Source: Mucilaginibacter gossypiicola
GTDB lineage: Bacteria; Bacteroidota; Bacteroidia; Sphingobacteriales; Sphingobacteriaceae
Length of the DNA: 64,000 nt
Assembly (NCBI RefSeq): GCF_900110105.1
Contig: NZ_FOCL01000005.1
Coordinates: 124,001-188,000, forward strand
Direction of reading: 5' to 3'
The notes under the pieces are model-generated. The model was not told where the DNA came from. It ran no database searches and saw only the letters and a program-made list of their open reading frames with translations. Every line of letters starts with the position of its first letter. The stretch's first letter is position 1. This document shows, piece by piece, positions 31,957-40,333 of this stretch. Position numbers and translations under genes: made by a program.

Positions 31957-32598
31957 TCAGGCATTATTTTGAAGCCATTGCAGCAGATCTGCCAGTTCCT
32001 GCTCGCCGGTGGTGTGCCCCATTTGGTATTCATGATAGGTTACATCTGTAACCAGTGCCTTAATATAGGCACTGGCTTCATGTGCGTAAGCTAATGGAAG
32101 CACGTTATCTTGCGTACCATGGGCTATAAATATCCTTAATTGCTTTAGGGCCGGTGTAATGTTTATCAGCGGTTTTACTTCGGGCAATAAACGGCTGCTT
32201 AAAATAAAAATACCTTTAAACACCTGCGGGAAAGTTAAGCCGGTACTGTAAGACATGATGCCGCCCTGGCTAAAACCGCCCATATAAATATTGGCAGTAT
32301 CGATATCGTAATTCTCAATCAACTGACCAACAAAGGTGGTCAATGTCAACCTGCTTTGTTCGGCCTGCTCTGGATTAATAACAGGTTTGCCGCTCGAAAA
32401 ATCTACCTGGAACCAGGCGTACCTTCCGGAAGCCATTGTATAAGGTGCCCTTGCTGATACTACAATAAAGTTTTCCGGGAACTTGCCGGCCAAACGGAAC
32501 AGGTCATCTTCATTACTGCCTACACCATGTAACAGTATGATCAAACCGGGATGAGGAATGTTTGCTTCGCGGATTTTATAATTCAGAATCATTTCCAT
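31957..32598 (-). CDS. Alpha/beta hydrolase, carboxylesterase/phospholipase type
   Basis: A serine esterase of about 213 residues. It has the oxyanion HGVGSNEDDLF, the nucleophile elbow GGFSQGGIMSYS, then a distal IAHGTQDNVLPLAYA with Asp, and the His in YQMGHTTGEQE. The likely start is ATG 32598 (MEMILNYK) or 32592; an ATG at 32634 also keeps the frame open but lies within a perfect hairpin (32615-32640) and adds 12 residues not expected in the family. It is the second gene of the NTF2-like / esterase / Crp operon and cleaves carboxyl esters of unknown identity. Confidence 0.87.
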   Translation of the reverse strand: MEMILNYKIREANIPHPGLIILLHGVGSNEDDLFRLAGKFPENFIVVSARAPYTMASGRYAWFQVDFSSGKPVINPEQAEQSRLTLTTFVGQLIENYDIDTANIYMGGFSQGGIMSYSTGLTFPQVFKGIFILSSRLLPEVKPLINITPALKQLRIFIAHGTQDNVLPLAYAHEASAYIKALVTDVTYHEYQMGHTTGEQELADLLQWLQNNA

Positions 32599-32614
32599 AT
32601 ACGAGTAAAGATAA

Positions 32615-32640
32615 GCAGGTATGCGTTCAGGCATACCTGC
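32615..32640. repeat. Perfect 10-bp hairpin at the esterase 5' end
   Basis: GCAGGTATGC and GCATACCTGC pair exactly around GTTCAG. It lies between the NTF2-like stop codon and the esterase start and could stabilise or attenuate the mRNA. Confidence 0.6.
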
Positions 32641-32658
32641 GGATTAAAACCACTTAAT

Positions 32659-33219
32659 TTATTTGGCCATAATTTGGTCCATATACGTTTTATTATCCCA
32701 AAACAGGTGCTCTTCGGTCATTACGCCGTTTTTCCAGATCCCGATGGTAGCCATTGGGATGCTGAATTTTTTGCCGGTTGGCTGAATAAACTTACCGCCG
32801 CCAATAGGCATAGGTTTGGTAAAAGTACCTTCAAATACACCGGTTACGGCGGTAAAATCACCCGAACCGAAGCGGATAGGGTGCTGTTTGATACGGGTGT
32901 CGGGCGCATAAACAAACAGGGCTTTCATATCTTCAATATGTTTAGCCAAACCTTTGGTTACATGCCCGTCGGGCCAATACACTTTAATATTTTGCCCATG
33001 GCTTTCATGAAAACGTTGCCATTGCTGGTTGCTGAAAACAGTATAATCCAGCGTGTCGAATTTATTCAGGTGTTCCTTTACAAGTTTATCGGCAGCAGCA
33101 ACGCTCTTAAGTTCGGATTGCATTTTAGCAATTTCCTGTTTGGTTTGTGCCTGGCTGTTAGCTATAAAGCCTGTTGTTATAAGGATTACAATTGCGGCTG
33201 TTTTGAATACATTTTTCAT
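32659..33219 (-). CDS. Exported NTF2-like / ester-cyclase-type protein
   Basis: From ATG 33219 the protein has 186 residues and begins MKNVFKTAAIVILITTGFIA with a SQAQ cleavage site, a clear signal peptide; the frame extends 12 codons further upstream. The mature part has an NTF2-like fold resembling SnoaL-type ester cyclases: DYTVFSNQQWQRFHESHGQN, IKVYWPDGHVTKGLAKHIED with the WPDG element, and FTAVTGVFEGTFTKPMPI. It is first in the operon with the esterase and Crp/Fnr genes and lies behind box copy B. Confidence 0.8.
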   Translation of the reverse strand: MKNVFKTAAIVILITTGFIANSQAQTKQEIAKMQSELKSVAAADKLVKEHLNKFDTLDYTVFSNQQWQRFHESHGQNIKVYWPDGHVTKGLAKHIEDMKALFVYAPDTRIKQHPIRFGSGDFTAVTGVFEGTFTKPMPIGGGKFIQPTGKKFSIPMATIGIWKNGVMTEEHLFWDNKTYMDQIMAK

Positions 33220-33254
33220 TGTTGTGATATTTTTAATTGTCGTTATTGACATCA

Positions 33255-33322
33255 CAAAAATGAGCGGAATTTAAATGATCGCGTTTGACGTAGGGTAAGA
33301 AATACGTTTGATGTATGTTAAG
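33255..33322 (-). promoter_or_regulatory. NTF2-esterase-Crp operon promoter with Crp/Fnr-type box (copy B)
   Basis: On the minus strand CATTTTTG (33262-33255) resembles TAnnTTTG. The 40-bp box at 33283-33322 starts 20 nt upstream, the same spacing as in copy A. The dyad here reads GTTTGA-TGTATG-TTAAGC; the outermost pair changed from A-T to G-C on both sides, so base pairing of the dyad ends is kept. Confidence 0.65.
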
Positions 33323-33527
33323 CAGATTGTATATCGATGCTTGCTAACACACAACGGTTCCCATTAGCTTAATTAGATTATTTATTGTTTGAATTAAAAA
33401 TGAATGCTTTTATTGAAATTAAAAAACGTTTGCTGATGATATTTTTTGATTAACAATCAATAAATATTAGGTTTACAGTCAATTTACCTATTGATAGCAT
33501 TTTGTTTTAATTGCGATACCCTAATAA

Positions 33528-34148
33528 TTGCCCAGTAAATTGAAAATAGGTGGTGTAAACGAAGTTTATTTATGGTCTGAATATTTAAAAGGCGATGAAA
33601 ATTCTTTTAAGCATATCTATGAGCTATACTCATCTCCATTACTGAGGTATGGTTTCAAATTTACGCAGGATGAAGACCTCATTGCCGAAGCCGTACAAGA
33701 CCTTTTTGTTAAACTTTGGAAAAACCGTAAAACCATAGGCGAAACCCCGTCTGTAAAAAACTACCTTTATAAATCGTTCCGTAGGGTGCTTATTGAAAAG
33801 CTTCAGTTTTCGGCACGTACCATCGCTTTTCCTATCACCGACGAAATTATCCAGTTCAATTTTGAACTGGGCCACGACCATGTTTTGATACGCAAAGAAA
33901 GATTATCACAATTACAGGCATCGCTGGAGAAAGCCCTTTCCCAAATGAGCGACAAGCAACGGGAAGTAATCTATCTGAAATATTATGAAGATATGTCGTA
34001 CGAAGAGATTGCCGAAATGATGGATATTACTACTAAAGGAGCATATAAATTATTATACCGCGCCTTAGATAGTCTTCGTGAAAATTTAGGCGGATTTACA
34101 ATGCTTCTCTTGATTTTAGTTTTCCAAAAGCTAAAAATGCCCTGGTGA
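33528..34148 (+). CDS. ECF-type RNA polymerase sigma factor
   Basis: A sigma-70 family ECF factor of about 206 residues. Region 2 covers NSFKHIYELYSSPLLRYGFK and LIAEAVQDLFVKLWKNRKTI; region 4 covers MSDKQREVIYLKYYEDMSYE and EIAEMMDITTKGAYKLLYRA. There is no ATG at the N-terminus; TTG at 33528 or 33540 is the probable start. A hydrophobic C-terminal tail (GGFTMLLLILVFQKLKM) is common in FecI-like factors of this group. It is followed by a FecR gene and SusC/SusD, so it is the activator of the first nutrient locus. Confidence 0.9.
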   Translation: MPSKLKIGGVNEVYLWSEYLKGDENSFKHIYELYSSPLLRYGFKFTQDEDLIAEAVQDLFVKLWKNRKTIGETPSVKNYLYKSFRRVLIEKLQFSARTIAFPITDEIIQFNFELGHDHVLIRKERLSQLQASLEKALSQMSDKQREVIYLKYYEDMSYEEIAEMMDITTKGAYKLLYRALDSLRENLGGFTMLLLILVFQKLKMPW

Positions 34149-34270
34149 TTTTACTGAATTTTAAAAGGTTTACTGATGTTTTTTTGAAAAAAATGATCTT
34201 TTTTGAAAAAAAATGGAAAACCGTGGGGTAAAAATTTAGATAGCACCGTATATAGGAGCAGAATTGGTTG

Positions 34271-35293
34271 ATGATGGATGTAGATTTTTATAAAGATTAC
34301 ACGTTGGAGGGTTTTTTGGGCGATGATCACCTTATAAAATGGGTGAAATACCCGGACGAAGAAAACTCCGAGTTTTGGATAGCTGTATTAAATGCCTTTC
34401 CTGATCAAAGAGGTAATATTGAAGAAGCTGCCGATGTTATACGTATACTTAATAAACAGGTACAGCCTGATACCACCGCATTGGCACAGCGGGTTTGGCA
34501 AAATATCGAGGGGGATCTTCAGTTAAAATACAATTACCAAACCCGCCGGGTTCTTAAAATGTGGACCCGTATTGCCGCCTCGGTATTATTGATCCTGGGT
34601 TTTGGTTTTGGAGCATATTATCTGCAGCAAAATTCCATGAAGGTTTTTCATGCAGATTATGGTGCGCTGAGGTCTTTAACCCTGCCGGACGGATCAGACG
34701 TTGTGTTGAACAGCAATTCAGAGATATCTTATCCGCAAAAATGGCATAACGGAAAATCGAGAGAATTATGGATGAAAGGCGAGGCGCTTTTTTCTGTAAA
34801 ACATATTGCCCGGAAAAACATCATATCCGAAGCCGATTCATTCAGGGTACACGTAGGCAATTTGCGTATCACTGTGCTTGGTACGCAGTTTAACATAAAA
34901 AACAGGCGCAGCACCACTGATATTTTGCTTACCCGCGGAAAAATCAGGATAGATTTTAACGACCAAAGCCATCGCCCGGTTTACATGGCCCCCGGCGAGT
35001 CGGTACATTATGATTCTGTAGCTAACAGGTTGGATCACATAAATGCCACAACCGAAGCGGCAACTGCCTGGACACAACGTAAACTTGTTTTACAGGGTGA
35101 AGCGTTAAGTGATATAATACACGTTCTGGAAGATAATTATGGATACCAGGTAGTTTTGAAAGATCCGGCCCTTGCAAAAAGACAGCTAAAAGGTACCATC
35201 CCGCTAAATAAAAAAGCTGATCTGCTTTTCGTGATCAGAAAGGTATTTAATGTAAATATTGAACAAAGAGATAATACCCTTATAATTTATTAA
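34271..35293 (+). CDS. FecR-type anti-sigma factor
   Basis: A 340-residue inner-membrane anti-sigma factor. The cytoplasmic N-terminal part (about 1-98) ends in a single membrane helix (TRIAASVLLILGFGFGAYYL). The periplasmic FecR domain has YGALRSLTLPDGSDVVLNSN and LRITVLGTQFNIK. The C-terminal DUF4974/STN-like region is LVLQGEALSDIIHVLEDNYG. ATG at 34271 or 34274 is the start. It should hold the ECF factor until the SusC plug signals ligand binding. It lies 21 nt before susC. Confidence 0.92.
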   Translation: MMDVDFYKDYTLEGFLGDDHLIKWVKYPDEENSEFWIAVLNAFPDQRGNIEEAADVIRILNKQVQPDTTALAQRVWQNIEGDLQLKYNYQTRRVLKMWTRIAASVLLILGFGFGAYYLQQNSMKVFHADYGALRSLTLPDGSDVVLNSNSEISYPQKWHNGKSRELWMKGEALFSVKHIARKNIISEADSFRVHVGNLRITVLGTQFNIKNRRSTTDILLTRGKIRIDFNDQSHRPVYMAPGESVHYDSVANRLDHINATTEAATAWTQRKLVLQGEALSDIIHVLEDNYGYQVVLKDPALAKRQLKGTIPLNKKADLLFVIRKVFNVNIEQRDNTLIIY

Positions 35294-35314
35294 TAACTGT
35301 TAAACCCCACATCA

Positions 35315-38300
35315 ATGAAGAAAAATTTACTTGTTCTTCTAATGCTCTATGCATTTAATTTAATGTGCCCGTCTTCGTATAAAGCGTTGGCACAGAGCCG
35401 GCAAAGCCTTGAAACGGCGCTAAAAAAAGTTGAAAACGTTTACGGCGCGAAATTCGTTTACGAAAAAAATCTGCTCGATAACAAAGTAACATCGTACCAG
35501 GTACGGGACAAAGGTGATGTACCTATAGAAAAGGTTCTTAAAGAACTTTTGTACCCGCAGGGCTTCCTGTTTTTGTATGTTGAAAAAAACTATTATACCA
35601 TTATTAAAGACAGCCGTGATAAAACCCAATTGCAGGATAATACGGTTCAGTCGGTAGTTAATTTAAAAGATGGAAGACGCACCGTGTACGGCAGGGTGGT
35701 TGATGAAAAAGGCATCCCGCTGCCGGGCGTAAGCGTTATTCCCGACGGTACACATGCGGGCGTATCAACCAGCAGTGATGGTACCTATAGTGTTACGTTC
35801 GATCCGCAAATCCAGAATATCCGTTTTTCGTTTGTAGGGATGGCCACGCAGATCATACCCGCTACTACGGATAAAATTAACGTAACCATGGCGATTGAAG
35901 CAAATGGTTTAAAAGAAGTTCAGATCCTTTCTACAGGTTACGAAAAAATCCCTAAAGACAGGGCGACAGGTTCTTTCGGCTATATCAACGCTAAAGAAAT
36001 TGAAAAAACACCGTCAATAAACCTGATGGAGCGGCTACAGGGAAAAATAGCCGGCGTTAAATTTGATACGCGAAACAATACTATCCAGATCAGGGGTCAG
36101 AACAACTACGGTACCAGCGGTGCGCAGGGGCCTTTAATTGTGGTTGATGGCTTCCCGCTTATCAGTGAACAAAGCGGTGATACCCAGGCCCTCACCAAGC
36201 TGGGCAATAACACAACATCCGTTTCGTCGGTAATATCAAGGATCAACCCATCGGATATTGAATCTATCACTTTTCTGAAAGACGCGGCGGCGGCATCAAT
36301 ATGGGGGGCGAAGGCTGCAAACGGGGTTGTGGTTATTGAAACTAAACGAGGCAGCAAAAAGGCGACAACCGTAAATTTCGGATCGGCAGTTAGTGTTTCT
36401 GCACCGGCCGATCTTTCGCAGCTAAATACCATGAACAGCGCGCAGTACATCGGGCTGGAGCAGGAGCTGTTTAACAAAGGTTTCGTTACCGATCCGGCTT
36501 CATGGTCTACCGGCTATTATAAATTTAACCCGAATCAAAATACAAGCGACGCCCTTGAATGGATGTTCCGCGTAAATAGGGGCACCGCTACAGCAAGCCA
36601 ACGTGATTCGGCTTTGGCCAAGTTGGCCGGAAATAACAATTACGCACAGATCAAAAAATACCTGCTTCAAAAAGCCATTACACAACAGTATAATATCTCG
36701 TTGTCTGGCGGGGGCGATAATACTACTTACTATGTATCGGCCAATTTTACAAATGACAGGCCAGTATATAAAAGCAATTTTTCGCGCAGCTACAACATTA
36801 CATCCAATACCAGTACAGATTTTTTTAATAAGCGGGTAACGGTTACAACCGGCCTTAACTTTAACAGTACTTACAGTAAAGCAAACTTGGCCGCTGCCAC
36901 GGCATTGGGTAAATCTATTTATGGTTTGCGCCCTTATGATATGCTGGTAGACGGCAACGGCAATAACATTAACAGGTATATCCAGTTCCGCCCGAATGTT
37001 ATTGACAGCCTCACCAACAAAGGCTACCTGCCCTGGACGTATAATGCTATTGATGAGCTTAATTATTCAAATATCATTACCAAAGAAAACCGGGTTAGAG
37101 CCAATGCAGGCATTAAAGTAAAAGTTTTTGACTGGCTTGATGTAAATGCTCTTGGTCAATACCAGAATAATATCAGCGATCTGTCTAACGAAGATGAGTT
37201 GAACAGCTATAACACGCGTACCTTATTAAATACCGCTACAAGTTCGCTGGCAAACGGTAACCTGGTTTATGGCATACCGCTTGGCGGTGTTTTAAGGAGC
37301 ACTAACTACTCTGGTTATGATTATTCGTTCCGCGGTTTGCTTAGTGCACATAAAATATGGGATAACATACATCAGCTTAATGTTATAGCGGGTGCCGAAA
37401 TAAGGGAAACCAACAGCAAAAGCTACGGCCAGACCCGCTACGGATATGACGACCTTACCGGCATTTCACAAACGGTTAACCCTACCACTTATTACCAAAC
37501 CATTTACCCTTACCAATCATATATCGGCGCGGCCGATAATATCATAACCCGTAGCAAAAAGAGATACCTTTCGTACTACAGTAACGCCGGATATACTTTG
37601 CTTGATAAGTATACCGCCAGCGCGTCTGTTCGTTTTGAAGATTACACCATGCTGGGCGTATCGGCAAAGGATAGGGGTAAACCTTTGTATTCTGGCGGTT
37701 TGAAATGGAATGTTAAGCGGGAAAAATTTATGGAGCCTGTAGGCGTTATCAGCGACTTAGACCTGCGCCTTACTTTGGGCACCGGGGGTACCATCCCATC
37801 CACCGGTTATAACAGCACTGTAATAAGCATAAACGGTACAGATTATTACACCGGGAAACCTTACGCCAGTGTTTCGTCTCCGCAGGATTCGCAGTTAAGC
37901 TGGGAAACTACCCGCCAGTGGAACGAAGGTATTGATCTGGGCTTATTTAACAATCGTTTAAATTTGACGGTTGATGTTTACAGCAAAAAATCGTTTGGTA
38001 TTTTATATAATATGCCTTACAACGCAACCTACGGCTGGTCAACATTGTTGCGCAACGCGGGTACTTTAAGCAGCCATGGTGTTGATGTTACAATTGCCGG
38101 CAGCCCGGTTAACCATAAAGACTGGGGCTGGAACTCCAACCTTACATTTGCTTATAATACCAATAAGGTTACCGATTCGCGCTTAACGCAATCTACCAGT
38201 GTAAGCATCGTTAGTTCGAGCACCCCAACCGTTGGGTACCCTACAGACTACCTGTTTGTTTATCGCTGGGCGGGGCTGGATAATACAGGCCAGTCGCAGA

Positions 38301-38902
38301 TATATGATAAAACAGGCAAAGTTATCAGTTCAACCATAAGCAGCAATGCTGCCGGCCTTACATCTGCCGATCTTAAATATGCCGGTCGTAAATCACCTCC
38401 ATATTTTGGCGGCTGGAGCAACGATTTCAGGTATCAAAATTTTACACTGAATGTGATGATGAACTATTATTTCGGAGCTAAATTCCTGAAATATTCGGTA
38501 GGCAATTATCCAACGTATGTAGGTACTTATTTGGGGGTTATCGGTACGCAGGCAGATTTAGCCAACAGGTGGGAGCAACCGGGCGATGAGGCTAAAACAA
38601 ATGTTCCGGGCTTATCTGGTATAAACTCAAACAGCATTACCCGTTACCAATACTCGGATGCTTTGGTGAGAAGTGCCGATCATATCAGGCTTACCCAATT
38701 ATCATTAGCTTATAACATTCCGGCCAACCTTTTAATGCGTACGCCATTCAAATCGCTGTCGGCCAGTTTCAGCGCGCGTAACCTGGGCATTATCTGGAGG
38801 AAGAATAAAGACGGGATCGATCCGGACTACGTAACTACCAACAGCTATAATAATTTACCTCCCGCCAAAAATTTTGTATTAGGATTTAACGCGTCATTTT
38901 AA
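35315..38902 (+). CDS. SusC/RagA-type TonB-dependent transporter with STN domain
   Basis: A 1195-residue outer-membrane transporter. A signal peptide (LLVLLMLYAFNLMC and on to KALAQ) is followed by an STN domain (about 30-105, SLETALKKVENVYGAKFVYE) that contacts FecR. Next are a carboxypeptidase-like domain (VYGRVVDEKGIPLPGVSVIP), a TonB plug (KDRATGSFGYINAKEIEKTP, LMERLQGKIAGVKFD, TFLKDAAAASIWGAKAANGV) and a long beta-barrel. It imports oligomers with SusD energised by TonB. Close linkage to a metalloprotease suggests peptides rather than glycans, as in RagAB. Confidence 0.95.
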   Translation: MKKNLLVLLMLYAFNLMCPSSYKALAQSRQSLETALKKVENVYGAKFVYEKNLLDNKVTSYQVRDKGDVPIEKVLKELLYPQGFLFLYVEKNYYTIIKDSRDKTQLQDNTVQSVVNLKDGRRTVYGRVVDEKGIPLPGVSVIPDGTHAGVSTSSDGTYSVTFDPQIQNIRFSFVGMATQIIPATTDKINVTMAIEANGLKEVQILSTGYEKIPKDRATGSFGYINAKEIEKTPSINLMERLQGKIAGVKFDTRNNTIQIRGQNNYGTSGAQGPLIVVDGFPLISEQSGDTQALTKLGNNTTSVSSVISRINPSDIESITFLKDAAAASIWGAKAANGVVVIETKRGSKKATTVNFGSAVSVSAPADLSQLNTMNSAQYIGLEQELFNKGFVTDPASWSTGYYKFNPNQNTSDALEWMFRVNRGTATASQRDSALAKLAGNNNYAQIKKYLLQKAITQQYNISLSGGGDNTTYYVSANFTNDRPVYKSNFSRSYNITSNTSTDFFNKRVTVTTGLNFNSTYSKANLAAATALGKSIYGLRPYDMLVDGNGNNINRYIQFRPNVIDSLTNKGYLPWTYNAIDELNYSNIITKENRVRANAGIKVKVFDWLDVNALGQYQNNISDLSNEDELNSYNTRTLLNTATSSLANGNLVYGIPLGGVLRSTNYSGYDYSFRGLLSAHKIWDNIHQLNVIAGAEIRETNSKSYGQTRYGYDDLTGISQTVNPTTYYQTIYPYQSYIGAADNIITRSKKRYLSYYSNAGYTLLDKYTASASVRFEDYTMLGVSAKDRGKPLYSGGLKWNVKREKFMEPVGVISDLDLRLTLGTGGTIPSTGYNSTVISINGTDYYTGKPYASVSSPQDSQLSWETTRQWNEGIDLGLFNNRLNLTVDVYSKKSFGILYNMPYNATYGWSTLLRNAGTLSSHGVDVTIAGSPVNHKDWGWNSNLTFAYNTNKVTDSRLTQSTSVSIVSSSTPTVGYPTDYLFVYRWAGLDNTGQSQIYDKTGKVISSTISSNAAGLTSADLKYAGRKSPPYFGGWSNDFRYQNFTLNVMMNYYFGAKFLKYSVGNYPTYVGTYLGVIGTQADLANRWEQPGDEAKTNVPGLSGINSNSITRYQYSDALVRSADHIRLTQLSLAYNIPANLLMRTPFKSLSASFSARNLGIIWRKNKDGIDPDYVTTNSYNNLPPAKNFVLGFNASF

Positions 38903-38964
38903 AATATTTTAATACAAAATCTGATAAGGGAATCATCATAAATCACATCCTAAAGTAACGATAG

Positions 38965-40320
38965 ATGAAAAAATATATATTGGGTTTAATCACCATCACC
39001 GGCCTCCTGGCCACTTCCTGCCGCAAATATGTGGAAGTTGATCCGCTAAGTAACTCGCGTATCATTAAGTATACCACAGATTATCAGGATTTGTTAAACA
39101 ATACTTCGGTATTTGAATATAGTTACCTGTACCCGCTGTACTCATCAGATGATGCCGGGATTGATAATGCCACTCTGCAAAATTCAATGCTCCCGCAGCA
39201 ATACCTTACTTACCAATGGGCGGATACACGCCTCGGGATCACCGATATTGATGTTGACTGGGAGCGTCTTTACAAACAGATATATACCTGTAATTTGGTA
39301 ACCGATGGTGTAATGAGCAGCACAGGCGGCACAGCCGTTCAAAAAACCGCGGCACTTGCCGTAGCAAAGGTGCATAGGGCGTATGCTTATTTAACACTTG
39401 TTAACCTGTACGCGGCGCCGTACAACCCGGCCACAGCAGCAACAGACCTCGGCTTGCCACTGTTAACCACGTCATCTTTGTATACAAGCCTTAAGCGGGC
39501 ATCTGTACAGGATGTGTATGCGCAAATAATTAAAGACCTTACTGAAGCCCTGCCCGATCTGCCCGATCTGCCTGTTTATAATTCTGACCCGTCTAAAGCG
39601 GCTGCTTATGCCTTGCTTGCCGAAGCTTCATTATACAAACGCGATTTTGCGAGTGCAGGCAGTTATGCTGATAAGGTACTGGCTTTGAAAAACACGCTGA
39701 CCGATTTGAATACTTATGCGGCTGCCCCAAGTACCCTGCCTAAAAAACTTGCAGATCCGGAAACCATTTTTTCTAAACTGGTAAGCGGTAACTCTTATTC
39801 ATCTATAACCCTGAGCAGCGACCTTTTAACACTGCTTGGTACCAGCGATCTGAGGTATACGCTTTTTACAGGTAATGCCAACCCTGCCACCTACGGCAAG
39901 ATCTACTATCGTCAGAATTACACTAATGAAGGCGTGTATATTGGGCCTAACGTACCCGAAATGATGTTGATAAAAGCTGAAAGCGCGGCACGTGCCGGCG
40001 ACGTGTCAGCTGCCGTAAACGAGTTGAATACCCTGCGTAAAAAAAGGTTCAAGCCAGCAGATTATGTGGATTTGACCGCCACCAATGCTGCAGATGCGCT
40101 TACGCTTGTTATTAATGAGCGCCGCCGTGAGTTGTTTGGCCGCGGTTTCAGGTGGTTTGACATGAGGCGCTTAAACCAGGACGCGGCTTTTGCCAAAACT
40201 TACACCCACACCTTTAAAGGTACAGCTTATACCCTCGAACCTTATAGTAACAGGTATACCTATGCTATCGGCACTTATTACATCACCCTTAATCCCGAAA
40301 TAGTTCAAAACCCGAGATAA
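38965..40320 (+). CDS. SusD/RagB-type surface lipoprotein
   Basis: A 451-residue substrate-capturing lipoprotein. The lipobox is LLATSC with Cys at about 18, followed by RKYVEVDPLSNSR. The TPR-like helical core includes VAKVHRAYAYLTLVNLYAAP and YALLAEASLYKRDFASAG; the C-terminal EMMLIKAESAARAGD and VINERRRELFGRGFRWFDMR motif is the SusD hallmark. It forms the lid on the SusC transporter upstream (62-nt gap). It is shorter than the SusD of the second locus. Confidence 0.94.
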   Translation: MKKYILGLITITGLLATSCRKYVEVDPLSNSRIIKYTTDYQDLLNNTSVFEYSYLYPLYSSDDAGIDNATLQNSMLPQQYLTYQWADTRLGITDIDVDWERLYKQIYTCNLVTDGVMSSTGGTAVQKTAALAVAKVHRAYAYLTLVNLYAAPYNPATAATDLGLPLLTTSSLYTSLKRASVQDVYAQIIKDLTEALPDLPDLPVYNSDPSKAAAYALLAEASLYKRDFASAGSYADKVLALKNTLTDLNTYAAAPSTLPKKLADPETIFSKLVSGNSYSSITLSSDLLTLLGTSDLRYTLFTGNANPATYGKIYYRQNYTNEGVYIGPNVPEMMLIKAESAARAGDVSAAVNELNTLRKKRFKPADYVDLTATNAADALTLVINERRRELFGRGFRWFDMRRLNQDAAFAKTYTHTFKGTAYTLEPYSNRYTYAIGTYYITLNPEIVQNPR

Positions 40321-40333
40321 TTAATTGATAATA

